Shown here: in pieces, positions 12,180 to 22,892 of the stretch
Layout of the letters: every line of letters begins with the position of its first letter
How positions within the stretch are numbered: position 1 is the stretch's first letter
DNA from: Fragum whitleyi
Taxonomy: Eukaryota > Mollusca > Bivalvia > Cardiida > Cardiidae
Assembly (NCBI GenBank): GCA_948146395.1
Contig: OX411544.1
Location: 88,440,132 to 88,504,131 of the forward strand
Reading direction: 5' to 3'
DNA: 64,000 nt
Position numbers and translations under genes: made by a program
The notes under the pieces: generated by a model
Databases searched by the model: none
The model's input: the letters and a program-made list of their open reading frames with translations, nothing else
Told to the model about the DNA's origin: nothing

Positions 12180-12900
12180 AAAATAAAAAAAAATAGGCCC
12201 AAGAGGACCTGTATCGGCCCACTGGCTTGAATATCTCAAGAATTTCATTAAAGCCCACCTTGACTGAAAACAACACTTTGAAGTCTCTTGAACTATTTTA
12301 AAGTCTCCATAACTATTTTGTAATTTTGCGCCAAAACACTCAATTACTTTTAACCTGCATAACCTTCACCCATCTTATTGCCAACATTAAAGTCATTGCA
12401 ATAAGTAGACCATTTTAAACACATTTTCATTAACAAATTAGGTATGGGTCATTCCTACCAAGATCCAATGTATTTGTCAAATTAATTGGAAGAAGTAAAA
12501 TCTTTCCTAGCTTGCCAAACATAGATTTATGGGCCCATCAAAACTTCATTGGCAGTTTAAGTGAGGTGCACCTAAGGAACACTCATGCTAATTTCATTGG
12601 AATCGGGTCATTGGTTTGGAAGGAGAATATTGTTAAAACAATCAATGTGAAAAAATGCCCCGCCATTCCACAATTGCAAGTCAATCGAAATTTCTACTTG
12701 AAATTTCTTTAACAATTTGAATAAAGGGTCTCATCCATGCCAAGTTTTTTTAGATATCAGTCCAATCGATGGGGAGGAGAATTCTTTCCGTGAAAATAAG
12801 CCTATTACTGCCATGCCCATTTTCGAGGTTTAATAATTTCTATAACAATTTAGGTATAGGGTCACCCGAGGAAAACCCATGCCAAGTTTCATTTAAATCT
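12180..12900. repeat. Diverged type I units
   Basis: More weakly preserved monomers of the same family, with motifs such as atgccccgccattccac near 12655 and gggtcacccgaggaaaac near 12860. The spacing is irregular and no coding sequence is evident. Confidence 0.5.
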
Positions 12901-12929
12901 GCTCAATTGTTTGAGAAAAGAAGAATTTA

Positions 12930-13060
12930 AAAGATTAAGGTGGAGTAGATGTTTAAAGAAAAGAAACACGCACGGACGGGCGCACGCACAACGGACACAC
13001 CGCCATGACAATAGCACGCTGGCCAAGGCCAGTGGATCTAACAAAAAAGTGTATATAGGA
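12930..13060. repeat. Array end module with CGGACG-rich segment and hairpin
   Basis: The stretch combines acggacgggcgcacgcac, a tgacaatagcacgctgg block and the inverted pair tggccaaggcca. The same module occurs in the opposite orientation at 41729-41810 (ctggccaaaggccagcgagc, then CGTCCG-rich sequence). Two copies in mirror image, each abutting type I monomers, mark it as a real element terminus. Overlapping reading frames on both strands here are low-complexity shadows. Confidence 0.6.
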
Positions 13061-13224
13061 GGATGTAAAGCGTTTGCCATTTTTGCGACTGCTTAAAAAT
13101 TGGTAATTGAAAATTAGTCAAGTGAATCTCGGCCGAGTTTTAGGCCACCTTGCTACAACGTGCAGATGACGAAGTTTTGTGATCACATTTTGTCCGTCGT
13201 TCATCGGTTGTCGGTAACCGCCAA

Positions 13225-14400
13225 CAATTATTTTTAAAAAAAAAAACAATTCAGTAGCCAATTGGTGGATTTCAACCAAACATGCCAGAAAAGTTTCTTG
13301 AGTAACCCTTCTCTCAACTAGTTCGTGAATTTTTTATTAACCCCGATTAAAATAGTAATAGGGCGTGGCATATTCCGACGACCCTGTAATCTCTAAACAT
13401 CTCAATTTTGATTGACCCCAAAATACTTGCATGGTAGGGCGGGGCTTATTATGACCTTAAAATCTTGACACACCTTATCCTTAGAAATCTTATGGCGCAT
13501 CACAACCATTCTTGGCAGAAATCATTCTAAATAGAACCTCTTAAAAACTTATTCGTAAAATATTGATTGACCCCGAATTATGGGCGTGACAATATACGGC
13601 TTATTTTGACGTTTTTAAAATCTTTAAAAGTATTCTCTTCGGAGAACGGGCAGATTTCAACCATTCTTGGCTGACATGTACCTTTGGTGGTCCTTCTCAA
13701 ACCATGTTGGTAAAATTTTATTGACAAATGTGAATTGCAGAACGGGGCGTACTTTGAAAACCTTTATCTCCCGTCTTTGCCCAAACTTGACAGGAATGTT
13801 CCTTGATAGACCTTTCTCTCAATTTCATACGTGACCTTTGATTAACCCCAAAATATTCACATGGTTGGGCGAGGTTGAAAAAAGGTCTTCAATTGAGAAC
13901 CACGCAAATTATTTACAAGAGAAGTATGTTTTACATATTTACTGAGAGAGATTATGATTATTAAAGCGATGAAGAAATTTTCGTAATGTTATTTTTTTTT
14001 TAATTCAGATTCCTTTGGAAACTTAGAAAATAGGCATCACAAACTTTGTTGTTAAGCACTCGAAAAAGAAGTAATTACATATGAAAATCAGGTTTATAAA
14101 AACGGCCATTTTGTTGGTCATCTTTCATAAAAGAATGAATCAAAAACATTTTTTTCAAATTAAAATTAGTTAAAGATTAGTTAAAGATGATTATTTGAGA
14201 TACTCGCACAAAATGAAAAGAGAACACCGTACGGAAATACTGCAGTTGCTGTGACACATCATTTTTCAAAGGCCATCCATTTTGTCAGCTATTTTAGACT
14301 TAGTCCAGTGGAGCTTATGACATTGCGGGTCGTCCGTCGTTAGTACGTGCGTAAACTTTTCGTTTCAACATAACTATTTTCCTCTGAAAGTACTCGGTAG
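13225..14400. repeat. Type I monomers and second end module
   Basis: Units with cores near 13362, 13430, 13592, 13743 and 13862 (gcatggtagggcggggctt is the clearest) are in the forward orientation. Between about 13900 and 14280 I see only AT-rich sequence. At 14296-14345 a related end module appears (gtccagtggagcttatgaca, then gtcgtccgtcgtt). Confidence 0.55.
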
Positions 14401-14559
14401 AATTTCACCAAATTTCACAGGATTGATCCTTGGGACATTTTCTCTCAGATTTTTTTGTTTAATCTTGATCGGGCTTATAACTTGGGTAATACAGGTTGTC
14501 TAGTGACTAAGTAATGGGATCCTAAAGATGAAATATAAAAAGAAATATTCTTCTCCACA

Positions 14560-15060
14560 CCGTAGAACCGGTTATATCGGACACCGCCGGGTTATAACGA
14601 TCACAATTGAATTATTGCCGCAGTCTAACAACGGGTATATGTCGACAACTATTTAAAAGTCTTAGAGTGTTCCTTTCCAAAACGTCTCGAAGATGGTTTA
14701 AATACCATCATAGACTGGATTCAGATGCAAATGTCAAAGCGCGATATGATTACTTCTCTCCGGGAAACGCCTTGTAGTTGTATTTAACTTTAAATTCACT
14801 TTCTTTTAACAATAACTACTTTTGTATGCTATTCCTAGGGAAATGAAACAAATTATGTTATTTTCCATTCATTACTCTACAATTATGTGACATTTCATGC
14901 TAGAAACATGTAGAAACAATATAAATGTTTGAAGTCGTAAAATGAGACAAATGAGACAACAATTTTGTATTCGAACACCGTTACTTTCGGGGGTGGTTGA
15001 ATCCGGACACCGTTGAATAATAATTAGTGGTTGCCTGAATACGTTTTTGTCCTGGTTTAG
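14560..15060. mobile_element. Possible TIR element with ggttatatcggacaccg ends
   Basis: A ggttatatcggacaccg motif at about 14570 is followed by a related but weaker ggttgaatccggacaccg at about 14994. The reverse complement of the first (cggtgtccgatataacc) also occurs at 33952-33968. Sharing a conserved edge between loci suggests a transposon end, but I cannot define a complete element. Confidence 0.3.
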
Positions 15061-18000
15061 AAAGCCTAAGGATATAACCCTTTATCCTGGAAATTGCCTT
15101 GAAAAAAGATAATCGTGAAAAAAGATAATCGTGTCAAAAACCGAACAACGTGTCTACTACGCAGCTTTTTCGGCTTACGCGCGCGAAAAAATAGGTCTAG
15201 TGTACGTCATCAACTGTTGTTCGACACGAAGTGCTTTGTGTGTTCAACGCAATGTTTGCCTATCACTGCGCTGAGCTGAAATCAAAGTACTGATAGAACG
15301 GAAAGGCCAGGGAACTTAATAGACGAAACAACACACGAGGTCAATTTTCTGGAATATAACCTTGATTATTCACCTCGTCCTTACATGTATCATATATACC
15401 AGATATTTTTTTATTTATCACTGCCAAAATCACTGTTGTGTTAAAGATACAAAGCTTTGATATTTGATCTTGACGGATGACCTTGCTAATAGAGAAAAGA
15501 AGAAATTGCTGTTAACTAACATTTTCTCCTTTCTCCCTAATATTATCTACCCTTTCTGATACAAACTTTTACTAAATTTGCCACATATTGTATGTAATCT
15601 GCAACCCTTTACAATTTAGACCTGTCTAAAATTGTGTTGTCTTTAAATGGATTATACTAGTTTAGAAACAAAAGCCTTTTCCAATCCTTAAATCCTTCAG
15701 CAGACGACAAAATTTAGACTGGGCCAACTTGGAACAGGTTGCAGACAATAAAAACTACACGAATGTAATTTGATATATATCTAGGGTAGGAAATTAAAAA
15801 ATAATGGGGAATGAGTATAGGGTTGGCCATGATGTGGGAATGGGAGAAATTGACCCTATCAATTTCTTGTGTTCCCAAAATAAAATACAACTTCTTTATG
15901 GAATTCAATTCAATGTAAAAGAAAGAGCCGACGAGCATGTGTCACTAGAAAAACAGCATTATTATGATTGTTAGACGGGATGATCGAATGGATAAATTGA
16001 CTGACTAGTTGCAAACCAATCAAATCAACTAAAAATATAAAAACGCAAGTTGCGCCTGTCAGCAAAACGGATCGGGCGTAGTAATTTTTACCTTGGGAAT
16101 TAGTTGATTTTGGCGGACTCAACGCTATTTAATGAACATATCGTTCCACATTTTTCCTTCGGGGTTCGGAATGTGGCTTACGATCCCTATAGGTTAATGG
16201 AACCATTGGTTTCCCTCGCCTAAAAAAACTTTGCAAAAAAAAAAAAATAAAAAAAAATATCTTCAAATGTCACCTTGTCACTTTATAAATCAGGCTTTCA
16301 TCGCGTTTAGCGCTTTATTGTAACATGTCAAATTAGTCAAACTCTTCTGTATCTCCCATTAAATTTCGCACTTTAGAGTCATCTTTTTCCGCGTTGGACA
16401 AGAAAGATATTTATAAACCTCAATGTTCGGTGTAAAGGTACAGATCTTAAAAAAGGGTTTAAATACAAAAAAGCGAGCTAAACGAACTTTACATCCCCTG
16501 GATATATTTCCACTGTGTATTACCGTACAGGGAGGTAAATCGGATATCTTCCATCTTCATAAAAATCAGGAGTTACACCACAAATCTTGAAGAAAAGTGG
16601 CAATTAAAAGCAATTGTGTTACATCGACGCTCTCTATTCAATGGTGGTTTACGGTGTTAAAAAGGCTACCCGACCATTGTTTCTTATTTGCGCTTGAGTT
16701 ATCACGTAACAAATATTTCCCGATAAATTTTCATACCAATCATTGATCTGAGACCAATCCTTTTCGCAAAATTGACTTTACCGATGTTGTATTTCGTAAT
16801 TGAAAAAAAACTTAAATTAGCTCAGAAATGTAAGAAAAGCTTTATTCTTGATAACCTGTACCAAATACTTTCAATTATACACCGAATTATCATAGAATTG
16901 GTCTTTGAAGTGAAGTCCTTCTCCCTTTTACTGTACGTGATAGTTACAACCGTACGGTATCAATAGTTACCAACACAAGTCAATTGACTGTACGAATAGT
17001 TCACTTCGCTTTCGCCAGTTACATGATTAAATGTATACCCTTTCACTGATGTCGATCAAAGTTAATTCGAAACTACATGGTCTCTCAGTCTAATTCCTAG
17101 CAAATATTGAGAAGTAGGTATGATGTTATAAATAGCAGACTGAGGTGCGAGAAAAATGACGAAAATGTCACAGATACAAAAAGGCGGACGTGAGCAGCAA
17201 TGTGACGTGACAGAAAGATCGATCCGAAGCCGAGATCAGAGGAAGTTTTAGAATGCTTGCCTAAATGCTCTTAGTGTGCATCTACTAGTCACGTGGCTTT
17301 AGGAAAAAGCGACGAACAAAACCTCGCATTTCAATGTTATTCAAGCTGTAGTAAGGAGGTTTTAATCCCTAAAAATGAAACGCAGAAACACTGTTAAATA
17401 TTGCAGTCGTTTTCCGCTACAAGATATTTTTATCTGTCGAGATATAAAGTTATTGATGATAATCACAGATATTGGCTAGCTATTACTAAGCTTGTTTGGA
17501 GTCATCTTGTAAATGACGATAATAAGAATGGTTATAAAATGACCATTGTCGAATAAAGTCTCACCGTTAAAGTAAGTATTCGCTGTAGAACGTTTAGAAG
17601 TTGCAATCTACACGCAAAATGCCGAAGAATTGATCCCGTCCAAACCGTAATGATGTTTTAATAACTCTTTAAAGGTTACAATGATCCTAGATTTGTCTAA
17701 ATGATCGTGGATTATTACAGTAAAATTACTACTCATAATTTGCTAAGGATCGCCTTTTCTTTTAAGGATATTTTGCTGTAAATATATTGATCCCGTTTTT
17801 TTCTTTTACACGAAGAAGGGTAAATATTTGAACTTGATGACCCTGTATCCAAAATATAGATTCGGCATGTATTCTATGCCCGAGGAGCTCGTGAAAAGCA
17901 TACCCCCTAAAACGTGTTTCATTCAACCTTGTATCTTCAAGCACGTTTGTACATATTTCGAGCTTTTAACAAAGTAATCGCAATTTTACATTCAGTTTCC

Positions 18001-18200
18001 ATTTTATTATGGCAGACATGCGTTTAAGGCGACATCACAGTCAATATTAGATGAAAAGGGGTATTTGCATACTTATTTCTGGTTTTTCTCAAAAGCATGT
18101 TGCATGTTCATTTGTTTTATGTTTTGTTAAAGTTTATTGGTTGTGGAATCTTCTGCTTATATTGGGCGCTTTCAATAGCAAATTAAGAATTTCTATTTTA
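15060..18200. other. Intergenic stretch, no gene recognised
   Basis: Scattered reading frames of 60-74 residues show no domain. A 16-bp unit (gaaaaaagataatcgt) is repeated in tandem at about 15100-15130. A short poly-A-rich run lies near 16236-16260. Confidence 0.4.
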
Positions 18201-18204
18201 TTGT

Positions 18205-19035
18205 ATTGTTGCTAATGCCCATGGTGTGTCTCAGAGCGTTGCTACCCGAATTTGGAATTAGTTTATAACGCCTGTTTATGTTAGGCATTTGTATGCTGGG
18301 GGTCGAGAACGCTCAACCAATGAGGTTCAAGACCGATTTTTGGTGGTTCAGGCACGGTGTCATTGCTTTGACAATGCATCAACGTTACTTCCAAAACCCT
18401 ACTGGTGTGCGAGTAAGAAACCAAACCACCATAAATCGGTTGCATGATGCTGGCCTGAGGTCAAGACGGCCTGCTATCCGTATTTCATTAACCCGATTTC
18501 AATTGCAAATGCATTTAGCATGAGCACGGGGTCATTTGAACTAGACCCGAAATGACTGAGCCCCCGTCCTTTTTACAGATGAGTCCAGGTTTTGGGTGGA
18601 CTCTACCGATAGACGACAGATGGTCTGGAGGGTGCCAATAGAGCATCTTCCTCCAGTGTGTGTTTCGGAACAGGATCGGGGGGGACTCAGTCATGGAATT
18701 AGTGCTCAGGGGAAAACAGATCTGCACATCATTGAAAACGGCATGTTGACGGCTCTCAGGTACGTAAATGAGATCTTAGCCGTTCACGTTGGTGAAAATT
18801 TCATTCTAATGGATGACAATGCGCGTGCGCATAGAACCAAACTCATTAATCTCGAGCAAGCCATAATCGTCCGTATCGAATGGCCAACTAAATCTTCGGA
18901 TCTAAATCCTATAGAGCATGCTTGGGACATGTTACAGACAGCTGTTTCATCAAGTCCAGTACAGGCTCTTCTTGAAGAACTGGATCAAATTCCACAATAT
19001 AAGATCAGGAAGCTTATCGAAATTATTGTTTTTTT
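18205..19035 (+). pseudogene. Tc1/mariner-type transposase pseudogene A
   Basis: Reading in several frames gives a Tc1-family DDE transposase. The helix-turn-helix part is near 18220-18340. MHQRYFQNPTGVRV and LHDAGLRSRRPAIRI are encoded at about 18374-18490. FTDESRFWVD, with the first catalytic Asp, is at about 18570; LMDDNARAH, with the second Asp, is at about 18810; and DLNPIEHAWD, with the final acidic residue, is at about 18899. Frame changes occur near 18330 and between about 18520 and 18570, there are stops near 18523, and about 20 codons are lost around 18690. It cannot make an active enzyme. I could not find matching TIRs on its flanks. Confidence 0.85.
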
Positions 19036-19078
19036 ACCCTTATGTCATTTGGGTATAAATTGATCATGATACAAAAAT

Positions 19079-19495
19079 CACAGTGGACCAACTTACAGAT
19101 TCGCAAATCGGAAGCTGCGATGACTGCACGTCGCTAATCAGTTAGCTGCGGTTAACAACTTTAATTAAAATCATAATTGTGTTAAAACGAAGGAACAGAA
19201 TCAACAGGAACATCTCATAAAATAAAGGTAAGATATTTTTCTAAAGTTTATGCTACGATCACGACACCAAACGGGCATGTATTTGTTAAATTGAGATCTA
19301 TCACTGGCGTTTGCCCTCGCGGATCGCCTTCGCTGCTTGTTCATTTCCATTTTTTGGACCTGGAAACGCAGCAAATCCTTTGCTGATAGTATTCGATTAT
19401 AAAAGAATCAATAACCTTCAAGAAAATATAAACAAACGACTGAACCGTTTTGTTTTTATGAAAATAAACATTTTATCCGGGCATCAATATATGTT
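19079..19495 (+). repeat. 0.4-kb repeat with small conserved ORF, copy A
   Basis: The block starting cacagtggaccaacttacag recurs in reverse orientation at 31050-31461. Both copies carry a perfect splice-donor-like AAAGGTAAGATATT (here about 19224) and, further on, a frame containing ACSFPFF, then NPLLIV and VFMKIN. In copy A this frame is open from about 19290 to the stop at 19505 and has no ATG near its start. I recognise no family. It begins 45 bp after the Tc1 relic. Because the copies differ largely at silent sites (see findings), the frame may be a true exon of an unknown gene or transposon. Confidence 0.55.
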
Positions 19496-19509
19496 CACTG
19501 TATAACTAG

Positions 19510-20195
19510 CTGTCAAAATTTACCATCATTAGCTGTTAAATGGCTCGAAGACACTGTGCGATTAGCTTAGCCAATTCATGGAAATATTGACTAAAATATA
19601 CCGCTAGTTTAATGAAATATGAAGTGAAATTCAGATCTGAAGCAAACGGTACTTTTGACAGATACAGAAAAGTTAACCATGACTTCTTATTTCAGAAGCA
19701 TATTCTATATGGTTTCTTTACCACATGTACCTCACAAAATCAAATCATCTTCTATGACCGATGTGATTCTTCCTTTAAATTCTAACTTTGCATGCATCAT
19801 CTTGGGAATTTAATTTCTTAAGACCTTACCATTTTCGAAATGAAGGCTATAGGAATTGGTACCTAGCTGTTTTCAGTTTAAAAATGTGTTTGTACCTAAC
19901 CCTATATACCGTTTCTGACTCAAACTTTCTCTTTTCCTTAGATTTAAAAACCATTCGCAAAACATGATGAAGATAAATAATTTCAGTACAATTTTTACTA
20001 AGTCGGATGGAAGGACTCTTAATAAATATATTAGTACAGAATAATTACATAGGGAATCTGCACAGATTAATACTGATATTTGATAGCTTATTTCTGCAAT
20101 GAAAATCAGAAAGTTGGACTTTAAAGAGGTAAATAAATTGTGAATCCTCATTAGAGTTTCGTTTATTTACAAAAAAAAAAACAACGCACACATTC
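19510..20195. other. Intergenic stretch, nothing recognised
   Basis: AT-rich. A 92-residue minus-strand frame at 19873-20151 is hydrophobic but has no family signature and no conserved neighbour. Confidence 0.35.
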
Positions 20196-20199
20196 GAAT

Positions 20200-21364
20200 A
20201 TAACTAAACAACTAAAATAACGCATCACTTACATTTTTTAGATAGAACTTTTTGCAGAATCTTAAGTTTGGAAGAGCGGTTATACCAAAATAAACGTTAA
20301 CCAATTATTGATTTATGAAGAAAAGGATGGCACCGCAGACATACGCATTGAAGTACCAAAATGCATAGAGGCGACTACCCCAAAAATCAAAATTTTGACA
20401 TAAGTGTCAGTTTCCATTGCTCGGTAAAGGTAAATAGCGCGTGAGTTCATGTGTAAAATTACTCTCAAAGAATGTCCGATGCGTAGATTTCTGAATTTTA
20501 CCAACAGTTATTCCCAAAATGACTATCCATTTACTCTTCGTGTTGCCTAAATTTGACTCAAAACCTTGGGTTTTCACGCTCTTTTCTTGACTCTCATTTC
20601 AAGCTCGTTTCTGGTCTACTCGAGTTCAAGGTAAGTCCGGTCGGTGAAAGAGAAGGTATTGGTAGATTTTATATAGGTGTTCGCGAAGAAAGTCAAAATG
20701 GCATAAGATGAATAGACCATAATATTGACTTACTTACTGGGCTTTACCCTATAGCTATCGCTAATGAAGGGGTCAGATACCTCAACTTTGTGCTTCACTG
20801 TCATCACTAGTCCACGATATCCTAAAAACTTTGAACTAGAAAGCACAAAATTTCCGGTCATAACACATTACAATGCGACCTCCCCATCATGTCAGCATCC
20901 TAACCGGTAGTTGTTAAAATCGGCGCTTAAACCTGACACTGATCGCGTTATGGCCCCTCATAGCAGGTGCAAATGTCCTTAATTTTAATCACGTAAATGA
21001 ATCAGTACGATATGGCATTGAGTGATGGAGTTCCGAAATTCACCATTTCACTTCCGCCAAACTCGAAGACTTGGCTTGGTCTGAAAAATGTTTTCCCGGT
21101 TTTTCGTTATCACCTTTAAATGCAGTATGCTTCAACCAACTTGAGTTTCGTAAGGTACATTCAATCGGCTACTTGAGCAGAAAAAATGTTTACCATATTC
21201 AAGTGTCTCTGCTCAAGTGAGTACGGGCATAAGAATTTTTTTACCACAATTGTTCACCTAGTGGCCTACCAAAATAAGGTAATGCAATTAGGGCAAATCG
21301 GCCGATTTCGAGGCAGAATTAATCGTCATTCAAAGGTGAAGCGTTATTTTTGTTGTTCAGTATA
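20200..21364. mobile_element. 1.17-kb TIR DNA transposon, copy 1
   Basis: The left end contains aacaactaaaataacgcatc and the right end aagcgttatttttgttgttc, inverted repeats of each other over about 28 bp. The whole body aligns, inverted, with 57889-59074, including shared landmarks such as gactagtgatgacagtga/tcactgtcatcactagtc and a ggtcggtgaaagagaagg block. TA-rich edges fit a Tc1/mariner-type insertion. No transposase frame is recognisable, so this is probably a non-autonomous or extinct family. Confidence 0.7.
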
Positions 21365-21419
21365 TGAATTATACGCATCGGTCGGGAGATTACCGAAAGA
21401 TGAGTAAAATGTAAGAAAT

Positions 21420-22310
21420 ACAGCTCCATCATACTGACGAAAGATTGTTTAACCATTATTTATTAATTCATTTTTTAGAAGATGAACCTTTCGGGCAAAA
21501 AGGTTGTTTGTTTTCAAATGCTAAGGAATCTGTCACCTGACTTGTGCTGAAAGCGATGTAGGAGCCAAAATATGTATTAATTGCTCGGCTGTTTTCGGTG
21601 AACACCCGATGTATTGTTATCACCTTAAAGTTGTTTGCTTTGGCGTTGTGGCAGAGGCGTTTGGGTAGGCGTTTGGCGCTGGCGTGATAAACATTAACCT
21701 TGGTCACATCTCTCTTATCATTGAAGGTATATTCCAAAAATTTAGCAAGTGTGTTCACCATCACAAGAGCTAGCCGCCAGACAATAAAGAGGTGAAAAGC
21801 GAGCCGTTTTTTACGCAAAATTCAAATCAAAATTGGAGAAGCCACTGCAAGGAAAATGAAAGCCACCCCAAGACTCGAATTTTGTGAAGAAGAAATATAG
21901 TCGAAAGTCTTCTGATTTGTTTTAAAGCATATGTCAACCATCTTTTTGTCACATTTTTACATTTAACACGCATAATACGGAATTTACAGCCGGCTCAATT
22001 CAGCGACACCTTCACCGTCGGTTTATGACTTCTCCGCATGAATGCCGATCTATGTCAAGCTCACGATCATTGAATATCGTAATCGATATGACGTCCATTT
22101 TGTGATATAGCAATGTGAAGTCATTCTTTTAGTACTTGTGATGGTAGTGACACGCATTTGTGGGGTGATTTTATGTTTGCGTATAATCGCAATTTTTGGG
22201 TTCATATGATTTCTTAATACACGTATCAGTTGGGAAGCGTTTTTGCATTTCTCTTTTTGTTATAACAGATGACTGCCTTTAAACAAGAGGACAAAGGGGG
22301 CCTTAAATCG
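21420..22310. other. Unassigned stretch with a 116-codon minus-strand frame
   Basis: The longest frame (21468-21818, minus) has a basic, Lys/Arg-rich composition and no domain that I can name. It lacks splice context or a second supporting copy, so I do not call it a gene. The remainder is AT-rich. Confidence 0.3.
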
Positions 22311-22314
22311 CTCA

Positions 22315-22500
22315 GCTGAGAGAACTGTCAAACACTCGTTTAAAGAAGGTATTGAAAAGGTTTCTTGGCCAATTTTCAGATTTTCTCAGAGAATGACCAT
22401 GTGACTTAAGATTTGTTCCAAGCTGACCGAATTTTGAACATTTGGACCAGTAACCTAGTTTTTGATCGTACTTGACCCAATTTTAATCTCAGCCGAGATT
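22315..22500. repeat. Type III monomer fragment
   Basis: Contains aaatcgctcagctgagaga (an array edge motif) and then ccatgtgacttaagatttg and cctagtttttgatcgtactt, which match the type III units at 28440-29260. About one unit is present. Confidence 0.55.
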
Positions 22501-22892
22501 TAACAATCAACTCTCAACTCTCAACTATTTATTGTGAAATATAGGCCACCAGCCCATACACATGTCAAAGGACAACAATGCAACAATGCAACAATATAAT
22601 GATACATGGTGAGACAGGGAACACATGGCTACACAAGTAGCCGCTTAACTCATCACTAGAATTATCAGTTGTTTGTTAAATGTATACCAAAAAACTATGT
22701 GGGTTGAAATAAAATAGGTGTCTTGACTTGAAAAATATCCAATTTGATGTTGACTAAAAAATCAATACGAAAATGATTAATCTCCTTTTTTTTATTTTAC
22801 TGATTTATGTTAGTCCGTTTGACTACTTAGGAATTCAGAGCGAATCTTATAGGAATAGAACAAAAATGTTGCGAGATTCCTAACAACCCTCT

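Noticed and set aside
12889..13096. Two opposing frames of about 60 codons
   Set aside because: They span a CGGACG-rich array end module; the composition, not coding, keeps them open.
21468..21818. 116-codon minus-strand frame
   Set aside because: No family signature and no support from neighbours; left as unassigned.
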